Shown here piece by piece: positions 1 to 6,649 of a stretch of DNA of 7,639 nt. Under the pieces are notes generated by a model, which had not been told where the DNA came from, did not search any database, and worked only from the letters and a program-made list of their open reading frames with translations. The position numbers and the translations under genes were made by a program. The first letter of the stretch is position 1, and every line of letters begins with the position of its first letter. The stretch is taken from contig JAHEAK010000235.1 in assembly GCA_024642805.1 (NCBI GenBank), positions 1 to 7,639 of the forward strand. Reading direction: 5' to 3'. The stretch is from Kofleriaceae bacterium. GTDB taxonomy: Bacteria > Myxococcota_A > Polyangia > Haliangiales > Haliangiaceae.

Positions 1-621
1 GCCGGCGCGAGCATTGAACCATCGAACGATGAGTGAGCCATTCGCGCACTTCATCCGTAGATCGATCCAGCCACGTGGCCCTCTGCGCACGAAGCGAACC
101 GTGTTGATGTCGCCGATCAGCACGACCCGCTCACCAATGGGAGGTGCAGCTAGAACTTGCTCTAGCTCCAGAACATTTCTTACGTCATCATAGCGTCTGG
201 GAACCAGCCACAAGAGGTCTTCCACGGTCTCGATGCCACGCTCGGCCAGCGCCGCTGCCATCTTCGGGCCGATGCCAGTCAAACTCGCGGTGCTCTGATG
301 CAGTGGTGAGCTGCTCTTGGGTGCGAAGACCTCGGCGCTGCGGCGGCCCGCCACCATCTGACACAGGCGCAAGCCACGAGCGACCTCGATCATGCGCTGG
401 TCGCTCTCGCACTCGGCCAGTGGTGCCAGCTGATCGATCCAGGCCGTCCACATGGGCTTGTCCTCGTCGTCGAGCTTGCTGAGCACCTTCTTGGCCAGCG
501 CCTGCAAGGCGGGCGTGCCGCGCTTGCCCTTTACCAAGGAGAGGTCGGCATCCTCGCCGGCACTCAGGATCGAGTGGAGTCGATCGCGGACCAACTCAAC
601 GCGGGATCGAAGTTCAGACAC
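1..621 (-). CDS. recG: ATP-dependent DNA helicase RecG, N-terminal part (runs off left edge)
   Basis: RecG is a cytoplasmic superfamily 2 helicase that remodels stalled replication forks and Holliday junctions. Only the first 207 codons are here; the frame is open to base 1, so the helicase motifs lie outside the window. Residues 113-144 (SLTGIGPKMAAALAERG, then TVEDLLWLVPRRYDD) closely match the helix-hairpin-helix entry to the RecG wedge domain (E. coli SLTGVG...TVQDLLLHLPLRYED). Residues from about 164 (GERVVLIGDI...) to WFNARAG at the edge fit the OB-fold wedge that grips branched DNA. E. coli RecG reaches the SLTG motif near residue 13, so about 100 extra N-terminal residues are present; these are mainly helical in appearance and of unknown role. 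The GTG start at 621 lies 8 bases after the stop of the FHA gene. No clear Shine-Dalgarno precedes it, so the exact start is uncertain and translation may depend on coupling to the FHA gene. Confidence 0.9.
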   Translation of the reverse strand, partial: MSELRSRVELVRDRLHSILSAGEDADLSLVKGKRGTPALQALAKKVLSKLDDEDKPMWTAWIDQLAPLAECESDQRMIEVARGLRLCQMVAGRRSAEVFAPKSSSPLHQSTASLTGIGPKMAAALAERGIETVEDLLWLVPRRYDDVRNVLELEQVLAAPPIGERVVLIGDINTVRFVRRGPRGWIDLRMKCANGSLIVRWFNARAG

Positions 622-629
622 GTAGCTGA

Positions 630-1262
<633 letters not shown>

Positions 1263-1309
1263 CTCCCGTTACTCTTTGTGCCCTGACAGAACGCTGGCGG
1301 TCATGATTA

Positions 1310-2656
1310 TCACTTGTCTCGCCCCCCGGGCGCCACCTTATCAAGCGATTTAGCGACATTGGCTGCTAGCTCGCCGATCGTCGGCTCCGCCTTGAGTCCG
1401 TCTGGCACCTTCTCGTCCTTGCCCCACCACTTCTTGAGCCGGTGAGAGTCGCCGGTAAGCGCCTTGATTGACTTAACATTTTTGGGGCCGCCAACGGCAG
1501 CCAGAAGTTCGATGCCGCTCACGCGCGCGACCCAGGATTCGGATTTCAGCAAGCTCTCCGCACCGGCGACGATCTGCGACCTATCTGGGTACTTCAATAT
1601 CTCGTCCCACAGGTACTTCGACAACATGCCTCGTTGGTAGTCGACGGTCGCAGGCAGCGCCTCGGCAATCGCCTGCATGCCCTGAACGCGGGCGCAGCGC
1701 ATTCCCTGCTGGGTGCCCATCCATCGAAAGCGCTCATCGTCGGTTGGGTATCCGACCATCCGGGTGAAGTAAGGCACACATTCGGGAGCCCCGATCGCAG
1801 CCAACAAGGCCACAGCGTCGTTGCGCGAGGTCGCAGGCAACCCGCTGTCGTAGGGCATCTTCTCCAGGGCCGGGGCAATCGCGATCAGCGCCTTGCCGTC
1901 GACGGGATCCAAACCGGTCGGCTCGACGAAGGCATAGAACAAGGCGGAGACGGCGCGCTTGGGCAGGCTGGCGTCGCCGCGCGGGTTTTGAGCAAGCTCG
2001 ATCAGAAACTCCAAGGTCTCTTGCGTGCCGGCCAGGGCCAGGGCCTTGAGCAGCTCGTCCCCGACCTGAACACGTCGACCTTGTTCATCTGGCGGCGTGG
2101 CAACGATGGCGCGGGCGCTCTCGAGCAAACGAGTGGCGGCAACCCCACCGACCCGCCGCATGGCCATGGCTCCGGACACGCGACCGGCACCGGCGCGCCC
2201 CTCATAGTGACCACCGACGAACCACTCGACGAGATAGTCGGCCATTTTGGCCTCGGTCGCCGCATCGGCCATGCCCATCGTGAAGAAGATGGCGTCCTTG
2301 GCGTTGGTCTGGCGCGAGTTGGGCACAGCCATGGCGTCGTTGATGCGCGCCATGTCCCAAAGGCGAGGGACCAGCTCGGCCATCACTTCTTGGCGCGGCC
2401 CTTCTTCCAGGCCTTCGAGAATCTCTTTGACCTCGCTGAAGCGCTCGATCTCGATCAGCTTTTGCGCCGCATGGCCACGCAGCGATGCGCTGTTCTCGCC
2501 ACTCTTGAGGGCCTTGAGCAGTTTGTCAGGTCCCTGCTTGGTGTTGCCCCAAGAGTCGATGTTTTCGTGACTGACTTTCTCGCAAGCACCAACGGAAGCG
2601 CCGAGGAGTACAGCGAAGGAAAGGGATAACAATGAGGCGGAGCGCGGCTGTTTCAT
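1310..2656 (-). CDS. Predicted lipoprotein with HEAT-like helical repeats
   Basis: This is a 448-residue protein of unknown function. The N-terminus (MKQPRSASLLSLSFAVLLG) is a basic, then hydrophobic signal peptide, ending in a lipobox-like SVGAC with the lipidated cysteine at residue 25. The mature protein would begin CEKVSHENIDSW and be membrane-anchored, facing the periplasm or surface. The rest is helix-rich with no catalytic motif seen. Several helical pairs look HEAT-like, for example around 199-222, 280-301 and 377-401; the last two share an LLAA[IV]G-[GA]P-x-x-V pattern. Such solenoids usually bind proteins. I recall similar HEAT-repeat lipoproteins in myxobacteria but cannot name a role. 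No good Shine-Dalgarno precedes the ATG; the leader is pyrimidine-rich. The start is chosen because it gives an intact signal peptide. It is the first gene of the leftward unit with the FHA gene and recG, downstream of a good promoter. Confidence 0.82.
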   Translation of the reverse strand: MKQPRSASLLSLSFAVLLGASVGACEKVSHENIDSWGNTKQGPDKLLKALKSGENSASLRGHAAQKLIEIERFSEVKEILEGLEEGPRQEVMAELVPRLWDMARINDAMAVPNSRQTNAKDAIFFTMGMADAATEAKMADYLVEWFVGGHYEGRAGAGRVSGAMAMRRVGGVAATRLLESARAIVATPPDEQGRRVQVGDELLKALALAGTQETLEFLIELAQNPRGDASLPKRAVSALFYAFVEPTGLDPVDGKALIAIAPALEKMPYDSGLPATSRNDAVALLAAIGAPECVPYFTRMVGYPTDDERFRWMGTQQGMRCARVQGMQAIAEALPATVDYQRGMLSKYLWDEILKYPDRSQIVAGAESLLKSESWVARVSGIELLAAVGGPKNVKSIKALTGDSHRLKKWWGKDEKVPDGLKAEPTIGELAANVAKSLDKVAPGGRDK

Positions 2657-2704
2657 ACGCTGGTCGAAGACGGAAACGGAAACGACGAAGGCAGGTCTGG
2701 CAGA

Positions 2705-2733
2705 AGTGTAGACAGCTGGAAAACTCGAGTCAA
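2705..2733 (-). promoter_or_regulatory. Sigma-70-type promoter for the lipoprotein-FHA-recG unit
   Basis: On the minus strand, TTGACT (2733-2728) matches the -35 consensus at 5 of 6 positions. It is separated by exactly 17 bases from TACACT (2710-2705), which matches the -10 consensus at 4 of 6, including the key first T, second A and final T. Transcription would start near 2698 and leave a leader of about 42 bases before the ATG at 2656. The leader is pyrimidine-rich (TTTCCGTTTCCGTCTTC) with no purine-rich ribosome site. The boxes and spacing are seen directly; activity is inferred. Confidence 0.65.
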
Positions 2734-2740
2734 ACAGCTG
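2712..2740. promoter_or_regulatory. Symmetric triple palindrome, possible operator
   Basis: Two CAGCTG palindromes (2713-2718 and 2735-2740) flank an 8-base palindrome ACTCGAGT (2723-2730), with 4 bases between each. All three centres are 11 bases apart, about one helical turn, so the sites would lie on one face of the DNA. The array overlaps the -35 box and fills the spacer of the lipoprotein promoter, so a protein bound here would be expected to block RNA polymerase. No regulator gene lies in the window, and CAGCTG also occurs elsewhere in the window, so this could be chance. Confidence 0.35.
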
Positions 2741-2771
2741 CCCGATCCTCCCCTACCGAGGACCGGCGATC

Positions 2772-2780
2772 TGCTAGGGT
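2772..2780 (+). promoter_or_regulatory. Extended -10 promoter element (or ribosome site) before the FadL-type gene
   Basis: TGCTAGGGT fits a TGn-extended -10 element with hexamer TAGGGT (2775-2780), a form plausible in GC-rich genomes. No convincing -35 is seen 16-18 bases upstream. Transcription would begin about 7 bases later, at or next to the ATG at 2787, giving a leaderless or nearly leaderless message. The same bases hold AGGG, 7 bases before that ATG, which could instead act as a Shine-Dalgarno. Both readings favour the ATG at 2787 over the in-frame GTG at 2781. Confidence 0.45.
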
Positions 2781-2786
2781 GTGCGC

Positions 2787-4223
2787 ATGCGCTCAGCCCT
2801 CGTTGTCGTGGTCGCCAGCCTGGCGCTGTCGGCGTCCATGGCTTCGGCGAGCCCGATGGAGGATACCTCTTTGGGCGGCGCTGTATTTACTGGCCCGACG
2901 CAAGGTCACGCCAGCTCCTTCTTCGTCAATCCCGCCGCCCTGGGTCTGTCGGGAACCGGTTGGCACCTGCACGTTGGCGGCAGCGCCCGCCTCAACTCGA
3001 TCTATGTCGATCGAGATGTGATTGGCCTGGATGGCCAGCAGGAGGCGGCAGGCTCGGTAAAGCGACACACGATCTCGCCTGGTGGAATCATCGCCGCCTA
3101 CTTCAGCGTGCGCGAAGACGCCGCGCGCTTTGGTTTGGCGTTCTCCACCCCCACTCTCGAGCGCTTTCCCGAGGGTCGCAATGCCCTCGGCTACCACAGC
3201 GAGGGCGGCCAGCTCCTGCAGGGCATGCTGACCATGGCCGGCTCCTATCGTATCGGCGGCAGCATCATCTTTGGCATCGGCTTCTCGCTTGGCTATTCGA
3301 CCCTCAATCTCAAGTTCTCGCGAGACAGCGTCTTGGACGGCGGCAGCGATAGCGTCACAGGCATCAACTCCGACTGCGGCGGTCTGCCTTGCGGCTATCA
3401 GAATCCTCTGGCTCGCGAACGCTACGATGTGGACGTCGGCAGCCAGGCGCCCTTGCAGGGACTCTTCGCTCTCAAGAACATCTCAGCCTCGATTGGCGCC
3501 GTCATCAAAGTCCCCGGTCAGGGCTTAATCGGCATTGGCTATGTCGCTCTTCCGGGCGCGTTTGGAACCCTGGCGCTCTCGGGCAAAGCCACCGTCGAGC
3601 ACGCACCTCGCGACGGGGGCCAGACTGAGCAGGCCATCGCCGAGATTGGCTTCCGCATGGCGCAGATGGCATTTCTCGGTTATCGCCGACCACTCGTTGG
3701 CGACTTCGACGTCGTGGGCGATTTGCGCTGGCAAGACTGGTCTCGCCACGATCAGTTCGACATCCGACTCATCGGCAGCGATCTTGGCTCGACCTTGCCC
3801 GAGTGGATGCCCCGCTATCGCGGTATGCAGGATGTGTGGCGACTGAGTGCAGGTGTCGAGAGCAACGATCGTCAGGCCTACCGGGTGGGAGCGCGTCTGC
3901 GCCTCGAAACGGGCGCTGTTCACAATGCCGCCATTTCCCCTCTGCAAGTCGCCGGCGAGAGCGCCACCCTCGCCACGGGCGCTGAGCTTCGTCTGGCCGA
4001 GCACTTCGTGGTCAACCTTGGCTACGAGCTCACATGGTTTCCAGGCCATACCATCGACAAGAGCGCCTTTGATCCCCGCGAGCACGTGGCATGTGTCGAC
4101 TCTGGCTATGATTTCGACACCTGCAGCGCCGCCCGCGACGGGCGCACCTTTGCCACCGCCGCCGGTAGCTATCAACACCTTCAGCACGGCATGGTCTTGT
4201 CCCTGCGCTACGATTGGCTGTAA
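2787..4223 (+). CDS. FadL/OmpP1/TodX-family outer-membrane protein
   Basis: This family forms 14-stranded outer-membrane barrels that take up long-chain fatty acids and other hydrophobic compounds. The 478-residue protein (family members are usually about 420-480) starts with a signal peptide, MRSALVVVVASLALSASMASA, with likely cleavage near residue 21. A short N-terminal segment follows, containing the typical VNPAALG (47-53), which in this family belongs to the plug. The rest alternates as expected for barrel strands, for example GSIIFGIGFSLGY (158-170). It ends GSYQHLQHGMVLSLRYDWL, which resembles the last strands of FadL proteins, though it ends in Trp-Leu rather than Phe. Four cysteines occur in two close pairs (197/202 and 436/446), in segments that look like loops; they could form disulfides. 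A GTG at 2781 is also in frame but has no ribosome site at a workable distance. The next gene begins 12 bases downstream, so the two are probably co-transcribed. The substrate is unknown. Confidence 0.85.
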   Translation: MRSALVVVVASLALSASMASASPMEDTSLGGAVFTGPTQGHASSFFVNPAALGLSGTGWHLHVGGSARLNSIYVDRDVIGLDGQQEAAGSVKRHTISPGGIIAAYFSVREDAARFGLAFSTPTLERFPEGRNALGYHSEGGQLLQGMLTMAGSYRIGGSIIFGIGFSLGYSTLNLKFSRDSVLDGGSDSVTGINSDCGGLPCGYQNPLARERYDVDVGSQAPLQGLFALKNISASIGAVIKVPGQGLIGIGYVALPGAFGTLALSGKATVEHAPRDGGQTEQAIAEIGFRMAQMAFLGYRRPLVGDFDVVGDLRWQDWSRHDQFDIRLIGSDLGSTLPEWMPRYRGMQDVWRLSAGVESNDRQAYRVGARLRLETGAVHNAAISPLQVAGESATLATGAELRLAEHFVVNLGYELTWFPGHTIDKSAFDPREHVACVDSGYDFDTCSAARDGRTFATAAGSYQHLQHGMVLSLRYDWL

Positions 4224-4227
4224 AGGA
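4224..4227 (+). promoter_or_regulatory. Ribosome binding site for the saccharopine-dehydrogenase-like gene
   Basis: AGGA follows directly on the TAA stop of the FadL-type gene (the A-rich run is TAAAGGA) and lies 8 bases before the GTG at 4236. This supports the GTG start and coupling to the gene before it. Confidence 0.6.
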
Positions 4228-4235
4228 CTTCTGCA

Positions 4236-5336
4236 GTGATCGTCATCTACGGAGCATCTGGCCACACAGGCTCACTCATTGCCCAGACCCTGAATGACCA
4301 GGGCCTCGACTTCGCCATGGCTGGCCGCGACCGGCTGCGCCTGGTACGTCGAGCGGATCGTGTCGGTTGCAGTGACATACGGGTAGCGGCCTCTCACGAT
4401 ACCGCTGCGCTGGTTTCGATCTTCAAAGACGCCGACGTGGTCATCAATTGCGCAGGGCCCTTCGCAACCATCGGCGAGCCCGTCGTGCAAGCGGCGCTAC
4501 AGGCCGATTGCCACTATCTCGACACGACCGGCGAGCAACTCTTCGTGCGCCAGATCTACGAGCGCTACGAGTCGGCGGCTCGTCAAAAGAAACGCGTGGT
4601 GGTCAACGCCTGCGCATTCGAGGTCGCGATCGGCGATTGGGCCGCTCACCTGGCGGCACAGAGCTTCGGCGGTGACATCGTCGACTCGGTCTACGTCTCC
4701 TACGCGGTGGATCACATACACCCCTCGAAGGGCACGCAGCTGTCCGTGCTCGATTCCATCGGCAAGCAAGGCTGCCGTTGGGACCACGATCGCTGGGTGC
4801 ACACCGCGCCAGGAGCGCAGCGACTCGAGGTTGGCTTCCCCGATCCCTTTGGTCCACGCGTTGCGCTGTCCTTTCCATCGCCCGAGGTGATTACGGTGCC
4901 TCGTCACGTACCGACTCGACAGGTGCAGTGCTTCATGAGCCTGGGCGAAGACAATCCCATCTCGCGCGCGGCCAGCATCATTGCTCCGGTGGTGGCACCG
5001 GTCATGACGCCCATCCTCGGTTCCATTCTGCGCTCGGCCCTCGGGGGTATTGCCCAGTCGACCATCGCCAATCGCGAGTCTCGAGCCGAGGACAATCCAC
5101 GCCCAGACCGCTTCGCCATCGTGGCCGAAGCGCGCCTCGGCGACGAGCTCGCGCGTTGTGCGGTATCAGGCGAAGGCCTCTACCCCGTGAGTGCCGGCAT
5201 CGCCTGCCTTGCCGCTGAACGTCTGCTCAATGAGGGCGAGCTGTGCGGCGTGCTGGCACCTTCCGAGCTGCTCGACCCTGCCGATGCGCTGGAAGAAATT
5301 GCCGACCAGTATCAGCTTACCCTGGAGATGCCTTGA
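4236..5336 (+). CDS. Saccharopine dehydrogenase-like NAD(P)-binding protein (trans-acting enoyl reductase type)
   Basis: The 366-residue protein opens with a Rossmann fold: MIVIYGASGHTGSLIAQ, with the nucleotide-binding glycines in GASGHTG (6-12) and an Arg (31) after the second strand that could favour NADP. NCAGPF (71-76) and YLDTTGE (94-100) are typical of the saccharopine dehydrogenase NADP-binding superfamily. The length and the later region fit the branch that includes mycobacterial trans-acting enoyl reductases and the eukaryotic SCCPDH-like proteins, rather than true lysine-pathway enzymes. Residues 246-274 (ASIIAPVVAPVMTPILGSI and onward) are hydrophobic and could touch a membrane or a lipid substrate. 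No signal peptide is present, so it should be cytoplasmic. The GTG start has a good ribosome site. The stop overlaps the TTG start of the M16 gene. Reduction of a lipid-like substrate is an inference; next to a FadL-type porin, a role with imported or membrane lipids is possible. Confidence 0.8.
   Translation: MIVIYGASGHTGSLIAQTLNDQGLDFAMAGRDRLRLVRRADRVGCSDIRVAASHDTAALVSIFKDADVVINCAGPFATIGEPVVQAALQADCHYLDTTGEQLFVRQIYERYESAARQKKRVVVNACAFEVAIGDWAAHLAAQSFGGDIVDSVYVSYAVDHIHPSKGTQLSVLDSIGKQGCRWDHDRWVHTAPGAQRLEVGFPDPFGPRVALSFPSPEVITVPRHVPTRQVQCFMSLGEDNPISRAASIIAPVVAPVMTPILGSILRSALGGIAQSTIANRESRAEDNPRPDRFAIVAEARLGDELARCAVSGEGLYPVSAGIACLAAERLLNEGELCGVLAPSELLDPADALEEIADQYQLTLEMP
5324..5327 (+). promoter_or_regulatory. 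Ribosome binding site that sets the TTG start of the catalytic M16 gene
   Basis: GGAG lies 5 bases before TTG at 5333, inside the end of the preceding gene. The TTG shares bases with that gene's TGA (TTGA, 5333-5336). Initiation farther upstream at 5243 would add 30 Arg/Cys-rich residues unlike the family and overlap the reductase gene by about 94 bases. Confidence 0.6.
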
Positions 5337-6649
5337 GCTTTACCTTTGAGTGCGAAGCGCCGCTCGGCGAGCGCCTGCGAGTTCGCAAGCACCGCTTGCA
5401 CAACGGCCTACGCCTGGTCAGCGTCATGGACGATAGCGCGCCAATCGTCGCCTACCAGACCTGGTTCGCGGTCGGCTCCAAGCACGAGACGCCTGGCGCT
5501 ACCGGCATGGCGCATCTCTTTGAGCACTTGATGTTCAATCAAGTGGGCTCACGCCCGGTCGGCGACTTCGATCGCTGCATCGAAGCGACCGGTGGCGATA
5601 CCAATGCCGCCACCTGGGTGGACTGGACCTACTATCGAGACAGCATTCCCGCTCGCGATCTGGCCATGATCGTTGGCCTGGAAGCCGAGCGCATGACCAA
5701 GCTCGTGCTCGAACCCGAGGTCGTCGAAGCCGAGCGCGAGGTGGTCATGAACGAGCGGCTCCAGCGAGTCGACGACGACGTCGATGGCTTTGCCGCCGAA
5801 GAGCTCTTCAAACACGCCTTCCTCAAACATCCCTATCACTGGCCAACCATCGGCTGGATGGACGACATCAAGTCCCTGTCGATCGCTGATATCAAGGCCT
5901 TCTATCGCAAGTACTACGCGCCCGATAACGCCACCCTGGTGGTTGTGGGTGATTTTGTCGAGGACCAGCTCCTCGAGCTCATCGAGCAGCACTACGGCCC
6001 CATTGCCGCTTCTGGCCTGGCACACGCACCGCTGCCGGAGGAACCTGTTCAGACCGAAGAGCGACGCTTCGACTACCAAAAACCCGTGAGCGTCGACCGC
6101 CTTCTCAATGGCTACAAGGGACCAGCGCAGAGTGATCCTGATTGGCTGTGTGTGAGTTTTGCGTGCTCACTTCTGGCCGGCGGCGCGTCCTCGCCTCTGC
6201 ACCGCGAGCTAGTCATCGACAAGGAGCTTGCCAGCTCTGTCTCCTGCGACATCATGCCCTTTGCCTCGCCCTCCTTGATCGAGCTCCTGGCGGTCGCCAA
6301 TCGCGACACCTCGCTCGACCAGCTGCAAGGCGCCATCGACGAGGTCCTTGCCCGGCTGCAAGCGCAGCCCTTGCCCGCCTCGGAGATCCAAAAGGTACAG
6401 ACCATGGTCGAGACGGAATTTTGGACCGGCCTCACTACGGTAGATGGCAAAGCCGAGGCACTCGGTCACTACGAGTGCGTGCACGGCGATTTCCGACAGC
6501 TCTTTCGCGCCGCCGATCGGCTCTCGCGAGTCAGCGCCGAAGACGTGCAACGGGTCCTGAAGAGCTATTTCAAGGCTAGCGCGCGCACCGTCATTCGCAT
6601 CGAAGCGCTTGGTGACGAAGAAGGCGAAGAGGACCAAGAGCTGGCATGA
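5333..6649 (+). CDS. M16 family zinc metallopeptidase, catalytic subunit
   Basis: This is a 438-residue single-unit M16 peptidase, the usual size for the M16B (processing-peptidase-like) type. It starts with the family opening (HRLHNGLRLVSVMDDSAPIV). It carries the inverted zinc motif HLFEH (His61, Glu64 catalytic base, His65) and the distal ligand Glu141 in VVEAEREVVMNER, 75 residues after His65, the expected distance. It should therefore bind zinc and cut peptides. In the C-terminal half, where active single-chain members have Arg and Tyr in the pattern LREKrGLaY, this protein has SPLHRELVIDKELASSV: the Arg position is Val294 and the Tyr position Ser301. That loss is typical of catalytic subunits that need a partner. 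No signal peptide is seen, so a cytoplasmic site is likely. The tail is acidic (GDEEGEEDQELA). The TTG start overlaps the previous stop, and the stop overlaps the partner's ATG (ATGA), so subunits would be made together. The substrate is unknown. Confidence 0.92.
   Translation: MSFTFECEAPLGERLRVRKHRLHNGLRLVSVMDDSAPIVAYQTWFAVGSKHETPGATGMAHLFEHLMFNQVGSRPVGDFDRCIEATGGDTNAATWVDWTYYRDSIPARDLAMIVGLEAERMTKLVLEPEVVEAEREVVMNERLQRVDDDVDGFAAEELFKHAFLKHPYHWPTIGWMDDIKSLSIADIKAFYRKYYAPDNATLVVVGDFVEDQLLELIEQHYGPIAASGLAHAPLPEEPVQTEERRFDYQKPVSVDRLLNGYKGPAQSDPDWLCVSFACSLLAGGASSPLHRELVIDKELASSVSCDIMPFASPSLIELLAVANRDTSLDQLQGAIDEVLARLQAQPLPASEIQKVQTMVETEFWTGLTTVDGKAEALGHYECVHGDFRQLFRAADRLSRVSAEDVQRVLKSYFKASARTVIRIEALGDEEGEEDQELA

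Noticed and set aside
144..482. Open frames on both strands within the left end
   Set aside because: These overlap the unbroken RecG frame, which matches the known wedge-domain sequence.
1263..1309. Terminator or separate promoter between the lipoprotein and FHA genes
   Set aside because: No stem-loop with a T-run and no convincing -35/-10 pair was found in the 47 bases.
1634..2629. 331-codon open frame on the plus strand opposite the lipoprotein gene
   Set aside because: The minus frame has a signal peptide, lipobox and HEAT-like helices plus a good promoter. The plus frame shows no recognisable domain and is a typical antisense open frame of GC-rich coding DNA.
2781..2786. GTG start for the FadL-type gene
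   Set aside because: It lies right against the AGGG/TAGGGT element and has no ribosome site at a workable distance; the ATG at 2787 fits both promoter and ribosome-site readings.
3525..4265. 246-codon open frame on the minus strand opposite the FadL-type gene
   Set aside because: It is antisense to a gene with a signal peptide and FadL-family features, with no domain of its own.
5243..5332. Upstream start for the catalytic M16 gene
   Set aside because: It would add 30 Arg/Cys-rich residues with no family resemblance and no signal-peptide character, all within the reductase gene; TTG at 5333 has a GGAG at a proper distance.
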